Shown piece by piece: positions 48,151 to 59,841 of a stretch of 64,000 nt of DNA. The notes under the pieces were generated by a model. That model had not been told where the DNA came from. It ran no database searches and worked only from the letters and a program-made list of their open reading frames with translations. Within the stretch, counting starts at the first letter, position 1. Each line of letters starts with the position of its first letter. A program made the translations under genes and the position numbers. Source of the DNA: Papaver somniferum (Eukaryota; Streptophyta; Magnoliopsida; Ranunculales; Papaveraceae); NCBI RefSeq assembly GCF_003573695.1, contig NC_039359.1:154992210-155056209 (forward strand), read 5' to 3'.

Positions 48151-49362
48151 GAATTATGATTTCATAGAGAGAATGAATCGAGTAATAAAAACTGAAAAAG
48201 TAGATCGAACTCATCTTTCTTTTTCTTTTTGGAATTTAACCAAACCATCAGGCGGGAATTGATTTTCCTTTTGAAATCATCCCGCCCAGTAAAATCCATT
48301 TTCATCACCCGCCAAACAAAAGATTTTTGGTGTTTTTCTTTTTTTATTTCCAAATTTTTGATGTGTAACCAATATGGTTAGTTTCCTTATTTTATGAGAG
48401 TATATCGTAGACAGTTATGATAAAATTGTTTCCCAAAATTTTCGAAATTTTGTTTCCTATCTCTAACCAACTCGAGAAGAGGCTATAGAAAAAAAGTACT
48501 TTCCTATTTCGAATAATATTTACCTTAATAATTTTAAGCTGGGTTGTCTCCTGTATTATTCTTGGTTTAGGGAGGAAACGTATGAATTATTAGTGGCACC
48601 TATGTAGGAAACGTATTATTCTAATCATACAGTAAGCTAATAAAGATAAATAAACTAAACCCATCCATTTTCATGTTCATCATTTCCAGAAAACATAAAG
48701 TTCAACGTGAATCATTCATCACATAAATGTCAACCTATCTATCAGCGTAAAAAGCCTCCATCTAGTGCAGTACTTAAAAAATAAATAAAACCACCACTGA
48801 AAACAAAATGGTCATCAAAAACCCTGTTTAAAAAGCAAAGAACTTGTTAGATGAGTCTGGTTCTTTGTCAGATTAGTCTGGTTCCTCATTCTCATCCAAT
48901 TCCACGCAAAGATCATTATCATTAACATCGTCGTATAGCAGTACTTTACTTTCAATAGCACTTTACTTGTTCAAACTCGTATTTTTGTTAAAAGTATTGG
49001 CAAGGAGATAATAAGATCAGACCTAAAGTGATAAATTGATTCTTATTGTTTACAGGGGGGGACTGTATTTTTCTACATTTCCTCCGTTCTTTCAGCTAAT
49101 TATATTTATTTTTCCAAAAGAATGCACACCTCATAAATAAATAAATTTGCAAGAGTATATTGCATTCTGTAAACTCTATGAACTTGTAAATAATTATCTG
49201 ATTTATTTCATGATTCCAATACCTAAATAATAAAAGAATTCATAAACATCACCTTCTTCTAAATGACAAAATTAGCAAACGAAACAAGAAACGAAAACAA
49301 CTTTCAAAGCGTCCACAAAATGAAATCGATAAATCAAACCATATCATCAAAAAAAAAACATA
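48151..49362. other. Intergenic, no gene recognised
   Basis: AT-rich DNA without supported genes. CCCGCC-type words near 48285-48312 look like ordinary promoter-flank sequence. Confidence 0.4.
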
Positions 49363-49843
49363 TCAAATGAACCATCCCCCATCTTCAAACAATTCTTGCA
49401 ATGCTGAGGTGAACCTGATCACTCCAACCAGCAGGCTTGGGCGCCTTGTCATCCTCAGATTTGTCATTTTCTGCTTCATCAGGCTCCACATGCTTGTTAA
49501 CTTTTGGATTATCTGCCATATCCGGAACATCGGGACGATCTTCATCAATAATTTCAATATAAGAGAGCATCATCATTTACAGTAGGAACATCAGGCATCC
49601 TCAACGCTACTGATTACAGCGTCCAGAGGAACACCAGGAATAACATCAGCATAAATAGGAACATCATCATTGTCAACACTACTGACAACAAACTAATTAC
49701 AACGTCGAGAGGAACACCAGGAACATAGTTATTCCGTCCACAGTAATGATAATCCTCAATTTACGAGGACCAGCCATCAGTCGAGGACATTTTTGGATCC
49801 TCTCTTCAGTTTCATCTCTACAGTCCCTCTTAGCAGAACTCAT
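49363..49843 (-). pseudogene. Unrecognised acidic ORF remnant sharing its 5' part with the F-box array
   Basis: On the minus strand an ATG at 49843 opens MSSAKRDCRDETEERIQKCP, then the frame shifts through pieces such as VPGVPLDV, YADVIPGVPLDAV and RPDVPDMADNPKV, ending EDDKAPKPAGWSD with stop near 49363. The VPGVPLD word occurs twice, hinting at an internal duplication. Several in-frame stops separate the pieces. I do not recognise the protein. Its first ~50 bases and upstream region (49790-50140) match the region upstream of F-box copy 1 (51725-52060), so its start may come from the array duplication. Confidence 0.35.
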
Positions 49844-50438
49844 TTTTTCCTCTTAATACTCTATGTTAATTTTTTCTATGCTTGGTGTAATTTATATATA
49901 TTTCTAAGGAAAACCCTAATTTCTTAGGTTTTCCATCATTATCTTAAATCACCTATTCTTTGGTATTTACATCGAATATTCTATCAATATAAGGAGATAT
50001 GGAATGAATATTTTCATGTTTATCTAATTTCCTTTTTAATCTAATATACATAACGAACATAACAAACTAAAATAAATTATGATCTCATGAGATATATGGA
50101 ATGAATATTTTCATATTTATCTAATTTCCTTTTTAATTTAATTACCTAGGTCGGTTGGGGTGGCCCGGCCGGCTGGACCATAGGTGTAACGCAAAAAAAG
50201 GAAAAAACCAAATGTTGGCTAGTTAAACAATGACCCAACATTTAGCGGCAACACTTTCATGTTGATGCACGAAATTGAACATTTCAACATAGAAAAAAAT
50301 CAAAACACCAAAACAAAAACAAAAAAATACAAGGAAAAAGAAGCAACATAAATAATCCAAGGAATAAATTGTACATTTCAGCATAGAAAAAAATCCAAAT
50401 ACCAAAAAAAAAGAAAAACACAACTGCAAGAAAAAAAG
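49790..50438. repeat. Spacer of the F-box tandem array (first copy)
   Basis: This stretch is closely similar to 51725-52345. Landmarks in order are TTTTTGGATCCTCTC, CTATGCTTGGTGTAATTT, GGTTTTCCATCATTATCTTA, GAATGAATATTTTCATGTT, then GGTTGGGGTGGCCCGG and CTGGACCATAGGTGTAACGC, and AGTTAAACAATGACCCAA. The left part corresponds to the upstream side of F-box copy 1 and the right part to its downstream side, giving a duplicated unit (spacer plus gene) of about 1.93 kb. Confidence 0.85.
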
Positions 50439-51595
50439 CTACATAGATAAGCCTAGGAATGTGTTAGTGGCATGGACATCATGAGTACACGTTTCCGATT
50501 GTCCACCAAAATTCTTCAACGAGACAGCGCTCATGTGAGGAATAACCCTTGTTTCCCACGGTAGTGCCCCCCAAATTTCCGTCCAAGTTCTGGTGAGTGT
50601 ATTGTAACGCAATAAACACCTATTCTGCCAAAATAAGAGTTCCTTGTTATTTATAAAGGCTATCGGGTTATGAGTCGGCCATTCATCCTCTTTAAAGAAA
50701 ATGCTTATCTCATAATTCCAATTCCATTCCCCGCCAGGTGCCCATGTATGAATATTTTCTTTGGAAATGGGAGCCCAAAAATCTATCCGGGGCCGATCAA
50801 TTCCCTCATGGATGTAGTAAAATAAAATGCGAACTCCGAACATGACCATCCCAAGTGATGGGTAAGTATTTATCCAAAATTCACTCCCAGGAATATGATG
50901 CGGGGGTGGAAAATGTTGATGGAACGTCTCGGTGTCCAAATTGAAAGATATTATGCCAATATCTTGCTGACAACAATCTATCCAAAAAATACAACCGTGT
51001 GCGTACACACCTGAACTCCGAAAAGTATAAGGAATCTCCCATGCTATGTTCCTCCATCCCCTCTTGTCTCCTAAAGTGTGTATTTGGACTTTACCATCCA
51101 TGTGAATTCGAACTACCTTGTACTCATTGGTACGTTGACAGTCTGAAACCCCCAATTACGTTGTATCGTGGATACCACGAAAGTACTTGATCCGTTGCAA
51201 TTGGGATGCATAGTTGTGGCAGATGGAGGTGGTCACCAGTTTCTGGATTCATAATATATACAGGATCTTGTATGCCGTGGTGTGAAACATAAAAACAAAC
51301 CAGACCATTGCAAGATCCAACTATTGGGTGCAACATAGTCCAATCATCATGGGTTCCATCATTCGGGGCATCATGATTGTTGGCTGTTACGATCGGGCTG
51401 AAATCTTCCTCTCTAAAAGAGTTGGGTAACTTTATCTTTCCCCATTCTTGGTGTGACACCAAAAAGGAATCCAATTCTTTTGTCCCCAAGGATAGTATTC
51501 CATTCTTTGCATACACATTTGCTTGCTAAAACGATTTCTGTAGTTTGGAGGCGCTGAAGTATCTCGGTAGTTAATTCCGGCAACATATCCATCAC
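50439..51595 (-). pseudogene. F-box/FBA protein gene, array copy 1, two frameshifts
   Basis: On the minus strand the F-box opens with MLPELTTEILQRLQTTEIVL and KCVCKEWNTIL. The FBA-type region follows with HPIVGSCNGLVCFYVSHHGI, YIMNPETGDHLHLPQL, EYKVVRIHMDGKVQIHTLGD, SGVYAHGCIFW, GIISFNLDTETFHQH, FWAPISKENIHTWAP, LLRYNTLTRTWTEIWG and the end THDVHATNTFLGLSM. Relative to copy 2 it has lost two bases near 51415 (TTTTAGAGAG for TTTTATAGAGAG, giving an immediate stop) and two near 51145 (TTCAGACTG for TTCGGATACTG). Outside these the protein is well preserved, so inactivation is fairly recent. Intact members recruit substrates to SCF E3 ligases. Confidence 0.88.
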
Positions 51596-52345
51596 TATTA
51601 TACTGATGAAAGATTATCAAAAAAAAAAAAATTACAAGCTTTTAGGATTTTCTTATTGTGAATGCTACAAGCAAATACGAGTATAAAGCTTATATATATA
51701 TAGACATCCAGTTGGCGAATGGTCGCGTCAGTCTAGGACGTTTTTGGATCCTCTCGTCAATTTCATATCAACAATCCCTCTTAATACTCTATGTTAGTTT
51801 TTTCTATGCTTGGTGTAATTTGAAAACTCTAATTTTTTAGGTTTTCCATCATTATCTTAAATCACGATTCTTTGGTATTTACACCGAATATTTCAATTTC
51901 CATATTACTAAAAAATGAGATATTGTAGCAGTATAATGAGATATGGAATGAATATTTTCATGTTTATCTAATTTCCTTTTTAATCTATATACATTCCGAA
52001 CATAACAAACTAAAATAAATCATGATCTCTTAGGAAATACCCAAATAATTTTTCTACTTTTCGACTAATTACCTAGGTGGGTTGGGGTGGCCCGGACGGC
52101 TGGACCATAGGTGTAACGCAAAAAAAGGAAAAAAAACCAAAGGTTGTCTAGTTAAACAATGACCCAAACTAAATTGTACATTTCAACATAGAAAATAATC
52201 CAAACACCAAAAAAAAAAAAAACACACAACTACAAGAGAAAAAAAAGCTACATACCCAAGGAATAAATTGTACATAAGAAAAAAATCTAAATACAAATAT
52301 AAAAAAACAAAAAACAACACAACTACAAGAAAAAAAGTTACATAG
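51596..52345. repeat. Spacer of the F-box tandem array (second copy)
   Basis: Upstream side of copy 1 followed from about 52070 by sequence that was the downstream side of copy 2 before the retrotransposon came in; see the first spacer for shared landmarks. The last bases, CATAGATAAC, end in the 5-bp target site ATAAC (52346-52350). No separate gene is seen. Confidence 0.85.
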
Positions 52346-52350
52346 ATAAC

Positions 52351-52821
52351 TGTAGGATCAGAATCTCGCAACAATTATGCCTCAGCAAAATTATCAATGG
52401 TACAGCACAGTAGCGTCGCAGAACAGTTTCAGAAATGATAGAATAAATGACGTCATCTAAAGTCATGAGAAAGATGTGACAGTCATGCGAAAATTAGAGA
52501 GCTTGCGAAATTAATATATTTGTAAGGTTGCGAGAATGTCGCAAACCATATCCGAAAATAAAGGACAGATTAGCTGTCATCCACTATGTATTTCCTTATA
52601 AATAGTCATTCGAGTTGTAAAGGAGAGGGGGATCTTTATTGAGTAAGAGACAAGTAAATAGGAGAGAGAAAGTTCAGAGCAGAGATCATTCTTGATTTCT
52701 TTATTTTCCTTGTAAGAACATTCAGAAATTAATCAATAAAATTAAGAGTGTAAACCTAAAAATGAGCTGATCAATAATGAAATCATATAAGGGGTGTATT
52801 GTAGGATTTCCTGCAACTACA
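52351..52821 (+). repeat. 5' LTR
   Basis: 471 bp, bounded by TG and CA. TATAAATAG at 52597-52605 is the likely TATA box and AATAAA at 52735-52740 a likely polyadenylation signal, which places R between about 52630 and 52760. The words TGCGA/TCGCA occur six times in this LTR. Confidence 0.95.
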
Positions 52822-52824
52822 TAA

Positions 52825-52842
52825 TGGCGCTAGAAACAGGGA
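52825..52842 (+). other. Primer-binding-site candidate
   Basis: TGGCGCTAGAAACAGGGA begins 3 bases after the 5' LTR. TGG is the complement of a tRNA 3'-CCA, and the spacing is right for a primer-binding site. The tRNA cannot be named without comparing tRNA 3' ends. Confidence 0.6.
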
Positions 52843-52957
52843 GGAGTTGAAGATTATTCTAGAAAAAACTAAAGATTGATATTGAGATTTGTGAAAATTT
52901 AAAGTAATTGATTAAGAATTTTTCATAATTTCTTGAAATACTATTAACATTGAAGAA

Positions 52958-55330
52958 ATGGCTAGAAGAAGAAACACATCCAAACAACCGACTACTATTA
53001 GAAGAAGCAAAAGAATTGCTGGAAGAGAAAGAAGTGAAATGGGAGAATCTACTAGAATGAAAAATAATAGAGAAAATCTAATTCAATCGCCAATTCAACA
53101 AAGACTAGTTCAAGAGAGGAATACAGATTATGACAGAGTGAGCGTACACACTTGGCGATCAAATTCAGCAGAAGAAATAGAAGAAGAGCAACAAAATAGA
53201 AATTACAGACAAGAAGAGAGAAATCAAGAAGCATATGAAGGAATAATTCATGGAGGTGAGGAAATTGGAGCGTTAGAAACATTGAGACGAAGAATACATG
53301 AAGAAAGAAGAACTGAGGCAGAAGAACGTGCGAATTTAACAAGACAAAATCACGAACTAAGGATGAAGAATATCAGATTGCAGAATAGAAGATCGAGAAG
53401 TATTACAAAATCATATTCCAGATCGACTAGAAGAGAAATGAGGCAAAATTCACCCACGATCAATGCTGGAAACAATATTCAAGAAGAAATGTTAAATCCT
53501 AATGAAGAATATCGTGAAAATAGAGAAAGAACTGATGATCGTTACATTCCACAAATGAAACTTTTGATGATGGGCAAATTGGAGGAAATCGAGAATGGGC
53601 AAATCAGAGACAAAATAACCAAGATGGCGAAGGAAATCAAGAGGAAGCAAATTTTACATGTGAGAAACTCAAAGAAATCAACAGACAATTGAAGAAGAAA
53701 TTGAAAGACATAATGCTGAACAAGCACGTTTAATCTGCGAACGTGAAAGATTGAGAGCGAAATGGAAAGAACAAGATTTTCAGGAGACAATTCGCCAAAC
53801 AATCATGACAGTCGGGAAAGAAGGCGTATACAAAACCGGAATAACGATAATCTCAATGAAGAGTATGATAGAATAAAGAGAATGGCTGAAGGACAACGAA
53901 TTGAATTGATAAGAATGAACAAAATTATGGAGGGAAAATGAACGACGTCATCATTTGCGAATTCAAGATAGGGATGAGGAAGAGAATCGCATAAGAAGGA
54001 GAGATGAGGATAATGAAGAAGCGATACAAATTTCGCAAGAGAAGATAGACGTGCCAAGAAGAGAAGCAAAATTAAAGAGACCAATGGGTCAAGATTCAGG
54101 AGTAAAAAAAATCTTGAAAGAATTAGAACAAATGAGGGGATGCTAATAACAGAGGAGAAGTAGGTAGAAGACAATTGGATGAAGCAATAGAAGAAGCTGC
54201 GAAAACTCCATTTACAAGGGAACTACAATTAGGAGGAATACCACTGAAATGCAATTTGCCTGCATTAACCAACATTTTCGATGGAACAACTTGTGCAATT
54301 CAACACATTAAAGCTTATGTGAGGCGCATGTTACAATGAGAAAATCATGATGCGGTATTGTGCAAATATTTCGTATCCAGCTTAATAGGAGAAGCGTTAA
54401 AATGGTTTGAAGGTTTGCCAAAGAATACAATAACCTCATTCAATCATTTGCAGACTACATTCTTGGGGGCATATATAAGTAACAATTCCTCACGACCTGG
54501 TATAGAAGATGTGTTTGGATTAAAGCAAAGGATTGGCGAAAGTTTGAAACATTTGACTAAAAGATGGAGAACTATGTGTAGCGAAATGGTTGGTCGTGTA
54601 TATGAGAGATATCTCATATTATCATTTATCAATGCTATGTTTGCAACAAACCTGTTGTATGTCCAAATTTTCAGAGTCAAGAATACGATTACAATGACCG
54701 AATTGCGAGAACTTCAAGAAGAATACATTTTTTTAGAGGAAAGACAAAATGAAATGGAATCATATCCAGTTGCGAACACCAGCTCACAAATAGCGAATGC
54801 AAGCTTATTACCCAAGATGATAAACACAGTGGCGAATACTTCGCAAGTACAATAAGAAAAGGTGACAGGTAACAATCAGCAGAAGTTGGTAGCTATGGGG
54901 AGTCGAGATCAAGAAGAGTATGAAAGAGAAATAAATTTCTATAGTCGTGGAGAAAATAAAAAGATTCAAAGACTCGATCAACCGCAAGAAACTTATGGAG
55001 GTCAAAGACCAAACTTTAATAGAGGACAAGGAGGTCACAAGGTAGTATGGGAAGAAATCAAGATGCCACCTCTAAATGCAAGTGCGGAGAAGATATAGGA
55101 AGCTATAATCTTGATGGAGAATATACCAACACCATGGAATATGGGAACGGAACCACCTCCAAATCACAGAAGTCATGAATTTTGTTCTTATCATCATTTT
55201 CATGGACATACCACAACGATTGCAGAAATGTAAAGAGAATTATTTTGAGAATGATAGATCAAGGAAAACTAAATGACTTTCTGGTAGGGCAACAAAGAAG
55301 CAGAGGATGGCAAAAGTAATAAAAACAAGA
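52958..55330 (+). pseudogene. Tat-type gag remnant
   Basis: The first frame (52958-53692) opens MARRRNTSKQPTTIRRSKRI, highly charged (Arg, Glu, Asn) and coiled-coil-like. After frame changes the gag core follows: TPFTRELQLGGIPLKCNLPA, LTNIFDGTTCAIQHIKAYVR, then KYFVSSLIGEALKWFEGLP, SFNHLQTTFLGAY and LKQRIGESLKHLTKRW, the Retrotrans_gag signature. Near 55170 lies CSYHHFHGHTTT, the cysteine/histidine segment usual at the gag end of Tat elements. In-frame stops interrupt the core at 54337 (TGA after MLQ, probably an old Trp), 54853 (TAA), 55096 (TAG) and about 55231 (TAA), besides at least two frameshifts upstream. The product would be the capsid-like protein; this copy cannot make it. Confidence 0.88.
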
Positions 55331-55589
55331 AATATATGAATGATTAAGTTGTTGCGATAATCTCGCAATAAATAAAATTCTTAAAAATACATTTGATTGA
55401 ACAACAAAATTGAGATTGCGAAATTCAGATACAATATAATGATTTGCGAGACTTTCGCAGAGATAATGAATTTTACAGAAAATAATCAGAGAAGAATGAC
55501 AAAAGAGAAAGAGGCTAACCTTTATGGCGTACACCCTAGTTCGCGAATACAATTTCGCAAGAGGCAAATGTAAGACCTAAAGTACGTCA

Positions 55590-56050
55590 TATAAGGTGGA
55601 ACCTGTTGCATGGCTCAGGTAAAGGCTACACCGCCACCGGAACTTGAGTCATGGAGATTTGGGGTCAATAATACCCATCTGGGAGAGGCACCTTGGATTC
55701 TCAGCTTAAGCATATGACTTGGGTTGGGAGACTAAGGTAATAAGGACTCTCCCAAGGAGTGCAGAATCTGACCAAGGCGCCGAGGTACACGGTTGAGTCA
55801 AGAGTGCCAGGGGCGTCTGGAGCGTACCTTGCCATTCTTGACAAGTCTTGGCTTATACTGCACTCGGCCTGAAGAAAACCCCACTTAGGGTGCAGTCTCG
55901 TAACCATAAACCCTATAGGTAAAAGGGATAAGAGGCTGCGAAAACAACTGGTTGTTGTTAAGACTGGATGGGAGGAGCTAACCTTGTATGGTAGAAGTAC
56001 GCCTCCTTGAAGGGGCAACCAGGGGGGAGATAAGGGCGGCACCCTCCATT
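55590..56050. other. GC-richer non-coding block with hairpin inside the retrotransposon
   Basis: Base composition is clearly richer in G and C than the rest of the element. TTGGGAGA (55724-55731) and TCTCCCAA (55748-55755) form a perfect 8-bp stem. No protein motif is found on either strand; a 113-codon minus-strand frame (56042-55701) looks accidental. The block sits between the end of gag and the 3' end of the antisense gene, where pol would be expected. Confidence 0.5.
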
Positions 56051-56071
56051 AGGGAGATGATAAGTGTCTTA

Positions 56072-56392
56072 AGACGCAAATGTCATAAGGCTTTTTATTC
56101 GTAAGGATATTAAGGCTTGTCATATTTGTGCAACAATCCTGAAGAGGCAATAATACAAAAGAAAAGATAAGACGAGATCAATGGGTTTTCGCATGAAAGT
56201 GCGAAGACGTCCTGTGATTTCGTCGCAAGACGGCAATGTCATGGGGCTTTATTTTCGCAAGAATATTTAGGCCTATCATATTGTCGCAACATTCCTGAAG
56301 AGGCCATAATACAAAGAAAAAGTTAAGGCAAGATCAATGGGTTTTTGCATGAAAGTGCAAGGACGTCCTGCGATTTTGTCGCAATGACAAGA
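56072..56392. repeat. 156-bp tandem repeat in the retrotransposon
   Basis: Two copies, starting at about 56072 and 56233, share CCTGAAGAGGC (56139 and 56295), AGATCAATGGGTTTT, GCATGAAAGTGC and GACGTCCTG. Both contain several TCGCA/TGCGA words. This kind of minisatellite between coding part and LTR is frequent in Tat-lineage elements. Confidence 0.8.
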
Positions 56393-56756
56393 GGTGGCAT
56401 AATAAGACCTTTAATTAGGAAGGCAAAATAAGACCACACAGGAATGATATTTTAAAAAGAAACAAAATTCACTTCGCAAAAGGTTGCGAAATTACAAATA
56501 AGATTTTTTTTATGAAACCTCTCATTTGGATTCTAATAACAGAGGCAAGTATGGGAATGTATGAAATTAGAAAATGTTATTTGTCTCCATATGAGAGGTT
56601 TACTCAAAAACTCAAGAATTAATGATTATATTGATTAATTGTATTGCAAAGAAGAATTGTTTTAATTTACGCAGGTCAAAATGAAAGAAATAAAAATAAA
56701 CAGAAAGAAGAAATAAATGTACAAGTATTACAAAGAATCAAAGAAAGAAGTAAAGA

Positions 56757-59471
56757 CTATTTCTTGGTTAATCCTTCATTATCTTCATCAGACTTGTTTT
56801 CTTCTTCACCTGCGTCAGAATCCTCATCACCATCAGAACTTCTACCACTATCAAATTCTTCATTGTCAGCTTCACTATCAGAGATAATCAAGCTGGGAGT
56901 ATTCTGTGGGATTTCTTCTAAAAGACAAGGGTAATCATAATGTGGGATATTATGATCATCACAAAATATATGGATGGTTTGATTGCGAAAATGCATAGCG
57001 TCATTCTTAAAATTCTCAACGGTGATTTTGATTTGATTCTTCAATCTAGAATACTTATCGTTGCGAGAAAAAAGATTCTTTGCGAGTTCCTCCTTTTCAG
57101 CTTCAAGTTCTTCAATCTTTTCACGATATCTATTTTCAGAATCTGCGAACAAAAGACAACCAATTATTAACTTGATGAAAATCCATAGGAAGCAAAAGAT
57201 TAGTAAAGAAGAGCAATTAGAAACCTTCTCTGTCAGAAATTATGTCTCTAATCAAGGCTGTATGTTCAACTTGGAGACTAACATTTATGCCTAAATCTTT
57301 TCTAGCATCATCTAAAAGTTTCGCAGCCCAGACAAATTCATCCTCACTATTTATGAGAAGACGAGAACGAATTTGATTTTCCCTTTCGCAGAGTTCAATA
57401 TTCTTGCGGTTAGCTTCATCTCGCTCAAGTTGAACTTCAAGGAGAGCCTCTTGGAATTTCGCCAAAGCCTTGGCACCTTGATCAGAGATACGATCCTTAT
57501 CATCTGTGAGACTGCTAATCTTGGTTCTCAACTCATTGGTTTTCTCTTTGGAATCAATAAGGAGACGCTTAAATCTGTTGGCTAAGCCTAAACTGGATCT
57601 ATGATCAATTTCTAAGAGGCGAAATTTTGATCTAAGTTCATTTAGAGAAAGAGATGAAATTCTATCATTTGAAAAGATATTTAAGGAATTGTTAAGACGT
57701 TCAAGAAGGGTATCATTATCCAAGGTAATATGAAATGAACGAAGAAGGGTAGCTTCATCAGAAAGACCATAAATGTCTGCAAAAAGGATCATTTAAATAA
57801 GATAAAACAACAAGATGAATGAATAAAGAGAAAAGAGAAAATTAATATACCGTAAAGCTGATTATTAGCTTGTTGAAGACTAGAAATTTTGTTCTTATAA
57901 GAGGAAGAATCAATTTCTAATTGTATATTCTTCTCGCGAAGACCTTTAACTTCAGCTTCCAATTCTTCATTCCTTTTGCGAAATTGAAGATTCTTCTTTT
58001 CAAGATTTTCGCGTCTTCTCTCTAGATCTGAGGCAACCGCAAAAGAAGCTTTTCCAGCCTGCGAAAAGAAATAAAAAATATTAATATAGAAAGATATTTT
58101 GAGTTATAACAATGAAGAAGTAAAAAGATAAAAGTATACCAAACTATTGAGAGAATGCGAGAAGTCGGGAGGCACTGATCTAGAAACTCCCCGAAGAGAG
58201 CTATCACCATCTAGTAAAGGGACATCACAAAGGGTAGCGAGAGCTTTGCAGGTATTTGCGAATTGGCTATCTCCCATTCCTTGTAGAGAATCAGAAAAGA
58301 GGCCAGAAAGCTTATCCATAGAAGATTCAGGTGGAGAATCTTCAGTTGCAGCAAGATCATCATTATCCTCATCATCCTTGTCACTTTCGGAATTTTCGTT
58401 AGGAAGAACATTTAAAGGATAAGAAGAACGGACTTTTATTTTCTTTGGAGGAGGACCAGTTGATTTTTCCCTGCGAAGAGCACCTTTACCTTTATCACCA
58501 ATCTTCACAGCATCAACATATTCTTCTACTTCAACAATAATCTTCGCACACAGATAGAAATAAGAAATGGAAGCATGGGAATAATAGTACTATTTAAAGT
58601 CATAAGAGAAAATTTCTTACCTCATCTGTATATGATCTAAGAGCTAATAGAGTACTAGATTTCCCAGTCCTGTTATAACTATCCTTTAGTTTTTGGATCT
58701 GCGGAATGTCGCAAGAGTTAGCAAACTGAATAGTAAAAATCAATAAAGAAATATAAAATGATTTAAAGGTGAAAAACATACCTCTTTCTCTTTCTCGGGA
58801 CAAGATAAAACCCAAGGTTGATATGAAGCGAGATTCGCAGGAAGAACGTTTAATCCAGCAATGTAGGGTCCCTTTAACATTAAAGGAAAAACACACCATT
58901 TATCGTCTTTGGATTGGCGAGGAGTTGTGTTTTTACCAGAATGCCAGTCAATATCTTGCATAGGAATTTTGGCTTCATCAATGTTATCTTTCCTTCTTAA
59001 TCGAATACCCCAGCGAGTATTCTCTTTCTTCATGGAGATAAGTTCGTAGTTTTCAAAGAAATTCGCCACTGTATACTTCTCAGCAACTATCTCTAGGTTT
59101 GCGAATTTTTGATCCCTAAGTTCTTTGTAATAAAGAGATCCTCTACCAGCACCACGATTAGTGAACTCTAGCATCAGACGGATGCAGTCCCCACTTAGTT
59201 GGAAGATGGCTCGCGAAAATCCCGGATGAGCGAGAATTTCATAAAATAAAGGAAGTTCTGGGTTATAAAGAGGAATAAGGAGACCTGCGAGAATCTGACC
59301 TAGCGAAATTATGATTGATTGATCATCACAATTTTGATTAGAGAAAAGCTTGACAGAAAGAATTGATTTGGCATTCTCACCAGGAATGGTGGAGAGTGTA
59401 AAACCTTTATCAGCAAGATCTTTTTGGACATCTTGTAAATTCTTCTCATATCTATGACCTTTTGGAGCCAT
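56757..59471 (-). CDS. Antisense spliced gene of the retrotransposon (6 exons, 780 aa)
   Basis: Exons in transcript order: 59471-59 (59471-58782), 58725-58621, 58541-58140, 58058-57851, 57776-57225, 57142-56757. The correct first exon is 59471-58782. Total 2343 nt; all five introns start GT, end AG and keep the frame. Residues 58-107 (LGQILAGLLIPLYNPELPLF, then FSRAIFQLSGDCIRLMLEF) resemble the N-terminal segment of plant proteins annotated as putative gypsy type transposon. Residues near 295-303 read PPPKKIKVR, a classical nuclear-localisation-like motif. About 400-720 is Lys/Glu/Leu-rich and predicted by eye to be coiled coil, and the last ~40 residues are strongly acidic (EADNEEFDSG, DGDEDSDAGEEENKSDEDNE). 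No enzyme motif is seen. Extra antisense ORFs between gag-pol and the 3' LTR are known in Tat-lineage elements; function there is unknown. Here the frame is fully open although gag on the other strand is dead. Confidence 0.85.
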
Positions 59472-59631
59472 ATTTGAATATAGAGTATGGGAATGTATGG
59501 GAAGTAAAAGGATTGAAGGAAGAAAAAATTATAGCAGCAGAATTTGCAGAAGAATAACAGAGTTGCAGAGATGAGAGAATAAAAATAGAAGAGAAAGTAA
59601 AAAGAAAAGTAGAAAAAGGAGGGGATAAGAG

Positions 59632-59637
59632 TATATA
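59632..59637 (-). promoter_or_regulatory. Possible TATA box of the antisense gene
   Basis: On the minus strand CTTTATATACTC lies about 160 bases upstream of the start codon at 59471 and inside the element, between the gene and the 3' LTR. The region around it is pyrimidine-rich on that strand, like a plant core promoter and leader. Inferred from consensus and position only. Confidence 0.45.
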
Positions 59638-59841
59638 AAGAAAACGTTTTACTCGAAAAAATAAACACCATTAAGACGAAGAGACGTGAGCGGATGAAAA
59701 GTAGCGGTTACAGAAGACGTGTCAAGAAATAAATGGAAGAGAGAGTATGTGTGATAAGTGTGGAATATTAAAAGATAAACAACTGCGGAATTTCTCACAT
59801 CATTCTCTACTTTGCAGAGAAAGATATGAGAAGAGGCAAGA

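Noticed and set aside
48363..50200. Search for the right-hand CACTA terminus
   Set aside because: Words such as CTAGTG near 48763 and TTAGTG near 48587 lack the preceding TTTTGTA and the subterminal words, so they were not accepted.
53052..54174. Long minus-strand frames opposite gag (96, 86 and 123 codons)
   Set aside because: They mirror the purine-rich, Glu/Arg/Lys-rich sense strand, which yields Leu/Phe/Ser-rich antisense frames without domains.
55701..56042. A 113-codon minus-strand frame in the GC-richer block
   Set aside because: No domain, no sign of splice continuity with the antisense gene, and GC-rich DNA has fewer chance stops.
56757..59471. The antisense gene as an ordinary host gene interrupted by an unrelated LTR element
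   Set aside because: It lies wholly between the two LTRs of one TSD-flanked element and shares the TGCGA/TCGCA word bias, so capture by or long residence in the element is the better reading; host origin long ago is not excluded.
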